Source of the DNA: Cristatella mucedo
Lineage: Eukaryota; Bryozoa; Phylactolaemata; Cristatellidae
Assembly: GCA_009760855.2 (NCBI GenBank)
Contig: WPIO01000016.1
Span: 64,001 to 128,000, forward strand
DNA: 64,000 bases
Reading direction: 5' to 3'
Of this stretch, positions 1 to 9,677 are shown piece after piece (position 1 is the first letter of the stretch; every line of letters begins with the position of its first letter). Position numbers and translations under genes: made by a program. Below the pieces are notes generated by a model, which had not been told where the DNA came from, made no database searches, and saw only the letters and a list, made by a program, of their open reading frames with translations.

Positions 1-1250
1 CTCTCATCTCGCCTGGGTATCACTGGCACTGCACTGCAATAGTTCAGGTGCCATCTCAGTGGGAGACTCCAGAGTATTGACGTGAATGGACAAAGGTCCT
101 CTGAGGAGCCTCTGAAATATGGAGTTCAGCCGGGCTTCGTGCTAGGTCCGGTTCTCCTCACGGTTTATACTCTCCCTGTTGCTGATGTGACTGCCATGCA
201 CGATCTAGGCTTTCACTTCTTTGCGGATGACACTCAGTTGTACCTTTGCTTTGATCCCTCCCAGCCTTCGAGCACCTCGAATTCTGTCAACTCACTTGCT
301 GCATGTATTGATGACATCCATACACGGATGGCAGAAAATTTTCTTAAATTGAATGATGATGCAACTAACCTACTAGTTGTGGGCTAAGCAAATGTGATTC
401 GGAAATTAAAAAGGCTGACACTCAAAAAAGGCTCGGCTAGCATATGTGCTGTTGAATGTGCACGAAATCGATTTGAATTATATTTGTCATGTTCCTAAGT
501 GACCTTTCTTGAGACAACCACGCGAGCTCCACAATCCAGTGTGCCTACTTTCAGCGACGTCGTATTGCTAAAATTTGGGCTTGATTAGACTGGGATACCG
601 CATCTAAGTTGGTGAGCCTTGATGGTACACTTGGTAAGGCTGTTACTTTAAACGACCGCAATCCCGAGTACGTGGGCTCGAATCTTGCACCAGGCGATCT
701 TTAATCCCTGCTGCAAGCGGTGGTGATAGCTCTAAAGGCTATTCTGTCGCCACAAAAAAGAAGCTGTTGAATCAGCTAGAATTTCTTTTAAGTTGCTTAA
801 TGCGTGTGTGACATCTTGTCTTGACTTCTATAACTCACTGCTTACTAACCTACCAGCCTGTGGAATCAGGCACTTTCAGCTCGTGCAATACTCTGCAACC
901 CAATACTAGGCTCGTCTCTCTTGTCTCTCTTGGGCCCCACAGTTGCCACATTACACGACTTCTCGTCGACCTGCACTGGCTACCAGTCAAGCAACACATC
1001 GACTTCAAGGTTTTGTCACTCATCTTTAGGTCCCTTCATTCTTCGGCCCCAGGCTACTTATCAGATCTACTTCCTCACCAGGCTTAGCATCGTACCACCT
1101 GATTTTCGGAGTCTACTTATTTACCTATAGTACAAATCTCAAATCCTTTGGAGACCGTTCCTTTAGTTCTTATGTTACCAAAGCCGGGAACTTACTTCCG
1201 ACTTGCCTCACGATGTTCTATACAACAGTGTTCTTATTTTTATTATTATT
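1..1250 (+). mobile_element. LINE family A (CR1/L2-like) fragment, reverse transcriptase region, interrupted by a SINE
   Basis: The + strand translates, with stops and frameshifts, as the middle and C-terminal part of a non-LTR retrotransposon reverse transcriptase. A GSVLGP-like block (here GFVLGP) near 130-160 precedes the catalytic motif FADDTQLYL (about 220-245), followed by a DPSQPSSTSNS segment. After the SINE at 612-788 come LDFYNSLL- and LHWLPVKQ-like motifs. The same protein is found in better shape at 54158-55288 (minus strand). The element is cut by the window start and is decayed. It lies directly upstream of TRIM gene copy 1, and an equivalent fragment sits at 23440-24690 upstream of copy 2. 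Confidence 0.85.
612..788 (+). mobile_element. SINE2 (tRNA-derived) inserted in LINE A
   Basis: A tRNA-like head (A-box-like TGGTACACTTGGTAAGGC, B-box-like GGGCTCGAATC) is followed by a conserved body containing GGTGATAGCTCTAAAGGCTA and an AATCAGCTA end. It is flanked by the duplication TAAGTTG at 605-611 and 789-795, which splits the LINE-A codons for SKL and its following residues. The same insertion at the same site occurs at 24090-24244. Confidence 0.7.
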
Positions 1251-1463
1251 ATTAATATGAGCCGCAAGTTTCACAGTTTGAAAAAGCGGCAACTCTCCTC
1301 CGCGAAAAAGTACCAGGCCAAATCAGTTCACCCTGCCTGGCATTATTTTGAAGGTCTGTTATAGAGTTTTTATCTTTCTGTGCTCTCTGATGAAAGCCGG
1401 CCTCTTTGCGAAACTTGTGTACTGCTCTGTTAACCTGGCGTTATGAAATCTGTTAGGTTTATC
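1251..1463 (+). other. 5' flank of TRIM gene copy 1
   Basis: This 200-bp stretch between the LINE and the start codon is closely matched by 24690-24899 upstream of copy 2, including a CCTGGCATTATTTTGAAGG-like block. It may hold the promoter and 5' UTR. No TATA box was recognised. It is not shared with copy 3, whose upstream sequence is different. Confidence 0.4.
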
Positions 1464-4400
1464 ATGGCACAAGAGTATCCAACTCAACGACATGCATCAA
1501 TAGACGAATGCCTACTGTCTTGCATCGCCTGCGGACAAATTACAGAGCAGCCTCTGCTGCTAAGCTGCCTGCACAGCTGCTGCAATGGCTGCGCCAACCG
1601 TGCTGCCACAGCTGACAGCTCAACGAGCATTCGCTGTACAGCTTGTGACGTACCCACCGACATCAGTAAAGCAAAGCATCACAACCGCTTTGTTGCTGAT
1701 TTGGTGAGACGTTTTACAACCCTGAAAGATGCTGGCAAGTGCAGCCTGTGCAGAGAGGATGGAAGCCCTGACGTGCCAGCATACCGCTGGTGCGAGCAGT
1801 GCCAGAAATCCTTGTGTTCTGACTGCTTACCGGGTCATAGCCGGTACCACACAAGTCACGTGACCACGGAGCTTCCACAGATCACGAGCTGGAGAGAAGT
1901 AGGGCAGCAGCAGCAGCAGCAGTGCCTGCAGCACCGGAAGCCGCTGGATTTCCTCTGCTTGACTTGCAAGCAAGCCAAGTGCACCGACTGTGTGAGGCAG
2001 TGTGAGGTCTCCGGTCACTCTTTGCCGAAGCATCTGAAAGGACCAACAGCCGAAACTTTCGTGAAGGACACGATAGAAAGCATACAGAGTGTGCTTGAGC
2101 ATTTGAATGCCAAGTCTTCCCAGCTCTTTCAGGCCAGGAATCTGGTCAAGGACGTCCAATCGGCTCGTGCCATCCATTTGGATGTGATTAAGTCGAGGAA
2201 GAAGTATGCAGTGGATGCTGTGACCAAAGCCTTTGATAATTGTGAGAGCAAGGTGAAGGACTGCTACGACCAGCTTGAGGTCAGTGCTGCCACCGTGCAA
2301 GACCTTGCTGAACAGCTGCACCAGTCTGTGCAGCATGCATCGACTTACATCAGCAGCCTCACGGCTGCAGCATGCGACCCTGATTTGCTGGACCAGCACG
2401 AAACCTTGAGGTCACGCGTGGATGTGCTTTCTAAGCAGCTGGAGATGTTCAGAGATATACCGGCTGCTGAAAAGCTGGTATCACTTAGTGGGTCTCTACC
2501 TGAGGACTTGGATGTGGTGATCGCCTCGTGGATGGGAACTGCGAAGCTGGCTGCAGGTAGCTGCCTACGAAGCAATGCAGCCAGTGCATGGCCTTGCTCA
2601 ATGTGCTGACACGCGAACCTTTCCGACATTCTGAAGTTGCAGTCTTTGGCGCATTTGACCTTGTAGACTGTCTTGGCCAACTCATTGACGAAGTTGGTGT
2701 CTCCAAAGATGGGGCTAGAGCTGGTGACGTGGCAGGTGAGCACATATTTTAGGACACATAACCAATCCATGACTTTCTGCTGCCGAGCCACTAGCTTGCA
2801 TGGTACTCTGTCCTGCGTAATGCTGTCTGAGTTGCTTGCTGTATATGCCCGCAAGGTCTTCTACTAAGGCTCAACACCTAGCAAAGGCTACTGCAATACA
2901 TTCAAGTAGGAACTGTTTAGGCAAGTAACAGATCAGAATATACAGTGTATTTGTAAACCCGACGAGAGCCTAACTTAAGTGGAAGCAATATTTTCAGAGA
3001 ATGGTGTATTCAATGAGCAGTTTCAAATTTGGAGATTCTTTGCTGGAAATTTCTCTATTAGGCTTATAAATCAAGTATTTGACCCAATTGAAAACACGAA
3101 ATCCTGTGCGTTAGTAATATAGCTTTTCCTAATGGTAATACTTTGATCTGTTTCCATTTTTGTTTTATCACTGGATTAGGGCTTCAATGCTGTCATAACC
3201 GAAGATCTTCTCCATTTTACTAATGATGTCATTGCAAGTGATTGTGTTGGCATCGTCACATTCTCAGTGCTGCTACACAAGTTCTGCAGCATGTTACTCC
3301 ATCGATTGGAGGACCAGCTAATATGTTTATTGTGCTACCACAAACCATTCGATCGTTCTTCCTTTGAAGCAAATGTAAAGTCCTTTGAAATAGATGTAGT
3401 TCTCTGAGCATGCTTTATCAAATGTATTGTTATTATTCTGAAAATACGATCAAGCATCTTTCAACAGTTCAGTCTAGCAGCAAATGGCAACGTAATACAA
3501 AATTCGTACAACATTTTATTGTATAAGCAAGCTTTAAGCTAACCTGTATTCACACGATGCAGCGTTCGTTGTAGCAGAGCAGCAGCCAGAGCTGCTGCAC
3601 TTCGGCCCGGCCTCCAGCAGCTTCCAGCCGCCTGTCCAGTGCTGCGACCTGTCTGTGACGTCAGAGGGGCATCTGCTGCTGGCTGCCTTGCAGCATGGCC
3701 TTAAGGAATACAGTCAGAGCGGCAGAGAGCTGAGCGTCTGGGAACCTGCGAGGCGGAGCAACGGAGGGAAGGACCATGTCACTGCAGTGCAGTACCTGCA
3801 GGACGGATGTGCCGCTGTAGGCGTGCGCTACTCACAGCTCGTCCTGCTGCTCAGACGCAGCAGCTCTGCTGCTGCTGCAGGGGACTCGCAGGGAACGTGG
3901 CTCGAGGACCGAGGTGTCGCTGTGCTGCCGTGGTCTCCCAGGAAGCTGTCCTCGCTCGGCGATCTGCTCACTGTGACCCAGGGCTGGTATGGCCGAGGGC
4001 TGCAGCTGCTGCAGCTGAGCTCGGGGCAGCTGCTGCACAGCAGCGAGTACGAGTACGGCATACGCAGTGTGGCTCTCACTGCTGCTGCTCTGGTCACTGC
4101 GAGCTGCAGCAAGGTAAAGCTGGACGGTGGCAGAGAGCTGTACGTCGTGGACAGCTGCAGCCACCGAGGTGACAGACAATGGAGACACGAGCTGAGCAGC
4201 GAGGAGGAAGCACTGGGCGTCTGTGCTGCAGGCGGCATCGTGTACCTGGCTGTGGCAGGCCTGCAGGAGGGCTGGAGCAGGGACTGTGTGAGGGCGCTCT
4301 GTGCTTTGACTGGGCGGATGCTACATCAGGTCCTCTCCTACAACAGCCACGGACTGCAGCCGCCTCGGTGGCTGTCATTGGGCGGAGGACAGAGGACCGT

Positions 4401-4464
4401 GCTAGCCGTGCTGGGCTACGACAGGCGGACTGTGACCGTGTACCCTGCAGCAGCTAAGAGCTAA
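1464..4464 (+). CDS. TRIM-like RING/B-box/coiled-coil/beta-propeller protein, copy 1 (3 exons)
   Basis: Predicted exons are 1464-2556, 2643-2735 and 3575-4464, all joined in phase 1, giving 691 residues. RING ligands are C20, C23, C35, H37, C40, C43, C58 and C61. B-box1 spans about 93-132 (C93, C96, C110, C113, C118, C121). B-box2 spans 154-190 (C154, H157, C165, C168, C173, C176, H185, H190) and follows a six-glutamine run. A long helical coiled-coil region covers about 198-340. Exon 2 gives a 31-residue linker, and exon 3 (about 396-691) has NHL/WD-like strand repeats such as DLSVTSEGHLLLAA. Family members are usually cytoplasmic E3 ubiquitin ligases; the propeller would bind the target. 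ATG 1464 was chosen because copies 2 and 3 align there, while the upstream ATG at 1443 is not conserved. Architecture resembles TRIM56 or TRIM-NHL proteins, but orthology is not established. Confidence 0.82.
2557..2642 (+). other. Intron 1 of TRIM copy 1 (86 nt)
   Basis: It starts GTAGCT, carries a branch-point-like TGCTGAC about 33 nt before the acceptor, then a pyrimidine-containing stretch, and ends GTTGCAG. Removing it joins exon 1 to exon 2 in phase 1 and bypasses the exon 1 read-through stop. Copies 2 and 3 have an intron of identical length at the same site. Confidence 0.82.
3178..3325 (+). mobile_element. Decayed reverse transcriptase fragment in intron 2
   Basis: One frame reads EDLLHFTNDVIASD followed by IVTFSVLLH. 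In copies 2 and 3 this continues into a SAAFHSID-like motif that resembles the LLDLSAAFDTID block of CR1/L2 reverse transcriptases. The same relic lies at 26620-26758 and 57966-58112, so it predates the gene duplications. Confidence 0.4.
3326..3430 (+). mobile_element. LINE A 3' end
   Basis: It contains the family 3' UTR words TTTATTGTGCTACCACAAACC and AATGTAAAGTCCTTTGAAAT, and a degenerate terminal TTTATCAAATGTATTGTTATTATT tail. It is orthologous to 31120-31230 in copy 2. Confidence 0.65.
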
Positions 4465-4620
4465 GAGCTGGAGGTCTGCGACATGCAGCTCTGGGCCAGC
4501 ACTACTTGTCACTTCGTCAGACTGATACCAATGCATCCATTTACTTACCTTGTAACGAAGCGATGCATCAATAATCCATAAATAAATAATCCAAGATTCA
4601 TGAGTCTCCATGTTATTCCA
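4465..4620 (+). terminator. 3' UTR and polyadenylation signal of TRIM copy 1
   Basis: Sequence after the stop codon matches 32284-32450 behind copy 2 closely. It contains AATAAA at 4581-4586 inside an ATAAATAAATAAT run. Conservation between copies suggests this is the transcribed 3' end; the exact cleavage site is not visible. Confidence 0.6.
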
Positions 4621-4982
4621 GAGTTCCACTATTTGTCTCCTCGTACGAAAGCGAGCAGCTGCAGCCAGGCAGAGAGCAGCTGCAGCCGCACTGAGCTGCC
4701 AGCGTTCGTAGACGGTAGGTAGGCGAAGCCACTGCCCCCTGCCTGCCACTCAATGCATGAGAGCTAGCAGGCAATCAACTAGCCTACCACGTCCCCTTAC
4801 CAGCCACAAGCCAGTTTCGGGTTGCTTCAGCTTGCTAAGACAGCAGTGTCTGGCCGGGCGAAGTTTAATCTAGTGCAGAGAAAGTCACGAAAGTAAGGCG
4901 ATGCGTTTTTGAGCAGAGCAAAGCTACAGCGGGTGGTACGTTATTTGTGACTTACCGTGGAATACAGTGGATTGATACGTCG

Positions 4983-4985
<3 letters not shown>
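4621..4985. other. No recognised feature
   Basis: Unique-looking sequence between the copy 1 3' UTR and the CT repeat. It contains some CAGCTGCAGC words like those of exon 3, but no open frame or element was recognised. Confidence 0.4.

Positions 4986-5057
<72 letters not shown>
4986..5057. repeat. (CT)n microsatellite
   Basis: Pure CT dinucleotide repeat of about 36 units. It creates Ser/Leu and Arg/Glu open frames that are not genes. Confidence 0.98.
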
Positions 5058-5059
<2 letters not shown>

Positions 5060-5461
5060 CGTTGCTACGGAGCCTGGCGGCAGTGGCTGTCGGCGGCTGT
5101 CTCCAATGTCTGGCCTCACACACCGAGTCAGCCGACGGCTTACCCTCAGCTCTGAGCTGCAAAGGCGTCTCGCTGCTCCTCCACCTTCTCCTCTTCTTCC
5201 TCTTCCTCTTCCTCCTCCTGTGCCTGACCCGCGGTATGCCATATCCTATCCCTTCTCTTCTCCTGCGTACTCGTCTGTGCAGCAATATGTACGTTTAATT
5301 GGTCTGAGCTGCTGATCAGGAAAATGTTATGCAGTTTTTTCGCGATTTTAGGCTTTAAAAGACGTTTTTACGCGATATGACCTTCAGTTAAAACAACAAG
5401 TTCAGAATGGGTGTTGGTTTTCAATTTATTCTTAGTCCGGCAGCGAAATTATTTTTGCCGC
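5058..5461. other. No recognised feature
   Basis: Spacer between the CT and GA repeats. A CT/TC-rich stretch near 5170-5225 is microsatellite-like. No gene was recognised. Confidence 0.4.
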
Positions 5462-5660
<199 letters not shown>

Positions 5661-5718
5661 CCCACATGTAGTTCGTATGTACGTGTGTATGTATGTATTG
5701 TATGCCGGCTCCTCTGAT

Positions 5719-5759
5719 GAGCCTGTGATGTGGCATGGGCACAGGCCGGTAACCCGTTG
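5719..5759 (+). repeat. 41-bp repeat, upstream member
   Basis: Contains GGCACAGGCCGGTAACCCG-like sequence. A second member with few changes lies at 7434-7475, just beyond the LTR. The pair suggests the LTR landed in locally repeated DNA. Confidence 0.6.
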
Positions 5760-5815
5760 GTGACCAAATGGTCGATTCACCATCTGGGTCGGCCGGTGCA
5801 CAGCTGTGGTCCACC

Positions 5816-7432
5816 TGTAGCGCCCTGCTGGCCTTGGCTGAATTTTAGCACGAACAAGAGCTGTTCGGCGTCGGGCTAGAGCCCCTTTGTCCTGGAGCAG
5901 TGAGCCAGAGAGGAGTGTCAGTGCGGTTAGAGAGGAAGCGCTTAGGAGCAGGCCAGGAAGCTCTGAGACGAGCGGTGGCGATTCGGCCTTTAGAATTGGT
6001 CCGATACTCCGGGAAGCTGCTGATAGATGTTGGCTGGCCTGTCAACCCCCGCCTTCCCTCTTTCCAAGAAAGAATCGTCTGGAACCCATTCGCCATTCAA
6101 GCTGGACGGAGGTGCCCTTCCAGTGGCCTGGGGACGGTAGTAATTCCTTTCCGTAATGGGCCAAGGTGTCCGGGCCCAATACCACTAAGCTCTTGCCCCA
6201 TTGTTTCAGCTAGGTATTTAAGAGTCAAGCGACGCTCGTTCTTGGTCTTACGGTCTTTTGTCTTTGGTCCGGCTTCGACGCCGTCGCACCCGTTTCTCTG
6301 AAAGCGAGGGAGGAGTGGAACTCCACCGAATACGGTCGTATCGCGCCCGAGCTGGCATTTTGTGTGTTCTTTCGTGTTTTGTGTGTGCGCGCTAGCACGT
6401 GGTCTCGGCATGGGGATTTGCCGGCGCGAGCTAGGCGTAGTTGGCGTGTGTGGAGCCCTAGTTCCCCAGTTAGGGTTTAGGCTCCGGCTCGCGCTTCAGT
6501 GTGGAGAAGTATTTCCTCCACAGGAGTGCTTGAGTTGACGAGTGTGGAATATTCCTGTCGCACTGGTGGAAACCGAGTTCTAGTTCACCGGTCAGGGTCA
6601 CTGGTGGAAACCGAGTTCTAGTTCACCGGTCAGGGTTTAGAATCTGGTTCGGGCTCCGTCTATTTGGGTCGTTTCCCATTATACACGTAAGCAGCCCCAG
6701 TGTGAAGAAGTATTTCCTCCGCAGGAGTGCTTGAGTTGACGTGTGTGGAATATTCCTGTCGCACTGGTGGAAACCGAGTTCTAGTTCACCGGTCAGGGTT
6801 TAGAATCTGGTTCGGGCTCCGTCTATTTGGGTCGTTTCCCATTATACACGTAAGCAGCCCCAGTGTGAAGAAGTATTTCCTCCGCAGGAGTGCTTGAGTT
6901 GGCGTGTGTGGAGTATTCCTGTCGCACTGGTGGAAACTGAGTTCTAGTTCACCGGTCAGGGTTTAGACTCCGGTACGCAGTTCAGTGCGGAGAAGTATTC
7001 CCTCCGCAAGAGTGTTTAAGTTGGCATGTTTGGGGTATTCCCTCGGCACAGGTGGGAACGGATTCCTAGTTCACCGGTTAGGGTTTAGGGTCCGGGTCGC
7101 GCTTAGTGTGGAGGAGTATTCCCTCCGCAAGAGTGTTAGTGCAGCTGAGAACGTGCGAGGAGTGTGGAGATAAAGCTGAACTAGACGCGCAGCGACTTTG
7201 TGCGCTTGCGAATAAAGTTCGGTAAAATCCCCAATCTGTGTGTCTCGCTTCCGATTCACGCCGCGGACTCACGACCCCCTTTAGTAACGGTAAGCAGGTC
7301 AGAGCCAGAAACGCTCGTTTCGCGGCGGCCAGCTTATTGCGCGTAGGCGCGCACCGAACGGCATTGGGCGATAGGCTACGCCGCTAGGTAAGCGGCAGGT
7401 CAAGCCTACCCCGCCGAGCCTTCGGCGTTACA
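5816..7432 (+). mobile_element. Solo LTR of an LTR retrotransposon (about 1.6 kb)
   Basis: The ends are TGTAGCGCC at 5816 and GGCGTTACA at 7432, near-perfect inverted complements with the canonical TG...CA termini. The 4-bp CACC occurs directly outside both ends (5812-5815 and 7433-7436), consistent with a target-site duplication. AATAAA near 7211 would be the R-region polyadenylation signal. Related sequences at 15390-16290, 51516-52215 and 53090-53610 share the GGCTGGCCTGTCAA block, the AATAAAG-like region and the terminal CCTTCGGC-TTACA. No internal gag or pol was seen, so a solo LTR is the simplest reading. The interior holds a 163-bp tandem repeat. Confidence 0.72.
6590..7030 (+). repeat. 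163-bp tandem repeat inside the LTR (U3-like part)
   Basis: CTGGTGGAAACCGAGTTCTA begins at 6601 and 6764, with a variant at 6927, giving an exact 163-bp period, with further diverged copies to about 7130. Each unit includes TTCACCGGTCAGGG and AAGTATTTCCTCCGCA. Other LTR copies in the window have only one unit. Confidence 0.85.
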
Positions 7433-7475
7433 CACCTGTGATACGGTATGGACACAGGCCGGTAACCTGCTGGTG

Positions 7476-7496
7476 TTTTTTTTTTTTTTTTTTTTG
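7476..7496. repeat. Poly-T tract
   Basis: A run of about 21 T followed by G7. It is mononucleotide and directly follows the 41-bp repeat member at 7434-7475. Confidence 0.9.
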
Positions 7497-7795
7497 GGGG
7501 GGAGATGGTGAACTGGAGAGTGGAGGAGCGGGTAGTCGTGAGAGAGTAGGGGCCGAAGGGAGCCATTCACTCTTCGGCTCCGTGCGTTGGTAATAAGCTG
7601 TCGGTGCTAGGCACAAAGAAACGACAAGCTGTCTCTCGGCCGGAGCGACTGCGGCCCGTGTAAACTTTGAACTGCTGAACTTTGAGAGGAAGACCAAGAA
7701 AAGCGGCTCCTTGAACCGAGTGAACTTGAACTTGCTTTGCTCCTTGCGGGAAGCAGCGGCGTTTTGCGAGGCGACAGACAGTGAGACTGCGCACG

Positions 7796-8290
7796 GAGAA
7801 GGGCGGCGCCGTCCTCGAGGAAGGCTGTGGCGTCCTCGAGGAGGGCGGCGGCGTCCGCGTGGAAGGCGGCGGCGTCCTCGAGGAAGGCTGTGGCGTCCTC
7901 GAGGAGGGCGGCGGCGTCCGCGTGGAAGGCGGCGGCGTCCGCGTGGAAGGCGGCGGCGTCTGCGACAGAGTCGGCGGCGGCGTCCGCGAGGAAGGCGGCG
8001 GCGGCGTCCGCGAGGAAGGCGGCGGCGGCGTCCGCGAGGAAGGCGGCGGCGGCGTCCGCGACAGAGTCGGCGGAGTCCGCGACAGAGTCGGCGGAGTCCG
8101 CGACAGAGTCGGCGGAGTCCGCGTTGGCGGCGGCCTGCGACAGAGTCGGCGGCGGCCTGCGACAGAGTCGGCGGTGGCCTGCGACAGAGTCGGCGGTGGC
8201 CTGCGACAGAGTCGGCGGCGGCCTGCGACAGAGTCGGCGGCGGCCTGCGACAGAGTCGGCGGCGGCCTGCGACAGAGTCGGTGGCCTGCG
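7796..8290. repeat. GC-rich 21/22/24-bp minisatellite
   Basis: Tandem units of the type CGTCCGCGAGGAAGGCGGCGG (21 bp) give way to 24-bp, then AGTCCGCGACAGAGTCGGCGG (21 bp), then 22-bp CGGCCTGCGACAGAGTCGGC-type units. Because the units lack stop words, frames on both strands are open for up to 316 codons. The translations are simple Arg/Pro/Gly/Ala repeats. Confidence 0.93.
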
Positions 8291-8517
8291 ATGCAGAGCA
8301 AGCCATTACGGTGACGTTGGCCGACGACCAGCCGGTGGGCTGTGACGTGGCCTAGGCCGGAGTGTGTGCAGATCGAACAGTCTGCACAGGACGGAGAGAC
8401 TGGGAAGGCTTGAGAGGCTGTGCAGGCTGAAGAAGCAGCTGCACATGTCGAAGACGCGACGGCAGAATCGGCAGAGGAGGATAGGCTTGCTAATTGCAAT
8501 TCCCTTTGCAATTGCAT

Positions 8518-8610
8518 TTCCCTTTGCAGCTAACGTAAAGCGCCTAGAAAGCGATTGTATTCTGTCAGGGCGCTTTATCAAGTGCATTATTAATATTATT
8601 ATTATTATTA
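8518..8610 (+). mobile_element. LINE A 3' end with (ATT)n tail
   Basis: Contains CTTTGCAGCTAACGTAAAGC, the terminal hairpin AGCGCCT...AGGGCGCT, TTTATCAAGTG and an ATT run. It abuts the 152-bp repeats directly. Confidence 0.85.
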
Positions 8611-9062
8611 TACGTGGCAACGATGCCGGGAATGTCACAGCCCTAGCTCTGCTAGTTCTGTTAGCTGCCTTCGACACCATCGATCACGATGCTCTACTGG
8701 AACGATTGAGAACAACGATCGGTATGGCAGACGAGGCACCGGTGTGGTTGAAATCCTTATTATACGTGACAACGATGACGGGAATGTCACAGCCCTAGCT
8801 CTGCTAGTTCTGTTAGCTGCCTTCGACACCATCGATCACGATGCTCTACTGGAACGATTGAGAACAACGATCGGTATGGCAGACGAGGCACCGGTGTGGT
8901 TGAAATCCTTATTATACGTGACAACGATGACGGGAATGTCACACCCCTAGCTCTGCTAGTTCTGTTAGCTGCCTTCGACACCATCGATCACGATGCTCTA
9001 CTGGAACGATTGAGAACAACGATCGGTATGGCAGACGAGGCACCGGTGTGGTTGAAATCCTA
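8611..9062 (+). repeat. Three tandem 152-bp units derived from LINE B reverse transcriptase
   Basis: TACGTG(A/G)CAACGAT starts at 8611, 8763 and 8915, exactly 152 bp apart, and the units are nearly identical. Each encodes NVTALALLVLLAAFDTIDHD and LLERLRTTIGMADEAPVWLK, the reverse transcriptase block seen on the minus strand in LINE B at 49601-49830. The last unit runs on into further reverse transcriptase sequence. Confidence 0.92.
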
Positions 9063-9355
9063 CTTTTCTGATCATGTTCAATTCGTGTCTTGTGGGGGTC
9101 AGGACTCACACGGGAGACGGGTCACCTGCGGAGTCCCTCAAGGGTCCGTACTCGGTCCCTTGTACCTGTCCTCCATTTGTAATCAACCTTTGAAAAAAGT
9201 GATCGTGGAAAGTCAGCCTAATCAAAGTGAAAGTGAATCACTTTGATTAGGCTGACGCTGATACTCAGCCTAATCTGTCATTAAAACCGTCGGAATCTGC
9301 TGCAGCAACTGAGAAACTGAATGCTTGCATTGCCGACGTTCTATCCTAGGTGTAA
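9063..9355 (+). mobile_element. LINE B reverse transcriptase fragment, continuation
   Basis: Continues the last 152-bp unit as SYFSDHVQFVSCGGQ and GVPQGSVLGP, then QPLKKVI. The frame is interrupted by a palindrome at 9212-9256 and resumes as [17 protein letters not shown] before a stop. The sequence around the YADD active site is missing, so it cannot encode an active enzyme. Confidence 0.8.
9212..9256. repeat. Perfect 19-bp-arm inverted repeat
   Basis: Arms 9212-9230 (GTCAGCCTAATCAAAGTGA) and 9238-9256 are exact reverse complements around a 7-nt spacer. They sit where the reverse transcriptase frame breaks. Confidence 0.95.
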
Positions 9356-9437
9356 GTGTGCATTAGCAAAATTCACTCGGACCCAGTGAATGAATGACTG
9401 GGAGGGGGCAAGCAAAAATATGATATCAAGGTAGTAC

Positions 9438-9459
9438 TTATATATATATATATATATAT

Positions 9460-9496
<37 letters not shown>

Positions 9497-9589
9497 TATA
9501 TATATATATTAGTACTTATATATATACATATATATATACAACGTAGTACTTATATATATATATATATATATACTTATATATACATATAC

Positions 9590-9622
<33 letters not shown>
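9438..9622. repeat. (TA)n-rich microsatellite
   Basis: Interrupted TATA runs with TAGTACTTATATAT and TAGTTTATATAT interruptions. Confidence 0.95.
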
Positions 9623-9677
9623 GAGTAATAGGCGACTGGCACATTTTAGCTTCTATACAATGGATGCTGGCTGTGCA

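Larger units (their letters stand above)
2736..3574 (+). other. Intron 2 of TRIM copy 1 (839 nt, shortened)
   Basis: The donor is GCAG/GTGAGC and the acceptor is GTTGTAG/CAGAGC, both matched in copies 2 and 3. The first 580 bp and the last 250 bp match copy 2, but about 4.36 kb found in copy 2 is absent here; the join is near 3321. The intron includes a decayed reverse-transcriptase fragment (3178-3325) and a LINE-A 3' end (3326-3430). Confidence 0.78.

Noticed and set aside
1827-2399. Minus-strand frame of 190 codons over TRIM exon 1
   Set aside because: A shadow of the coding strand; the plus-strand frame has RING and B-box ligands and is conserved in the paralogues.
3178-3330. An extra TRIM exon after the TTAG at 3177-3180
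   Set aside because: The open frame there would need phase 0, whereas exon 2 ends in phase 1; its translation resembles reverse transcriptase, and copies 2 and 3 soon hit stops.
6590-7030. A CRISPR array
   Set aside because: The 163-bp units are contiguous without spacers, and the setting is an LTR in animal DNA.
7428-8517. Frames of 292 and 316 codons on the minus strand and 214 on the plus strand
   Set aside because: Produced by a stop-free GC minisatellite; the translations are pure repeat and no domain lies outside it.
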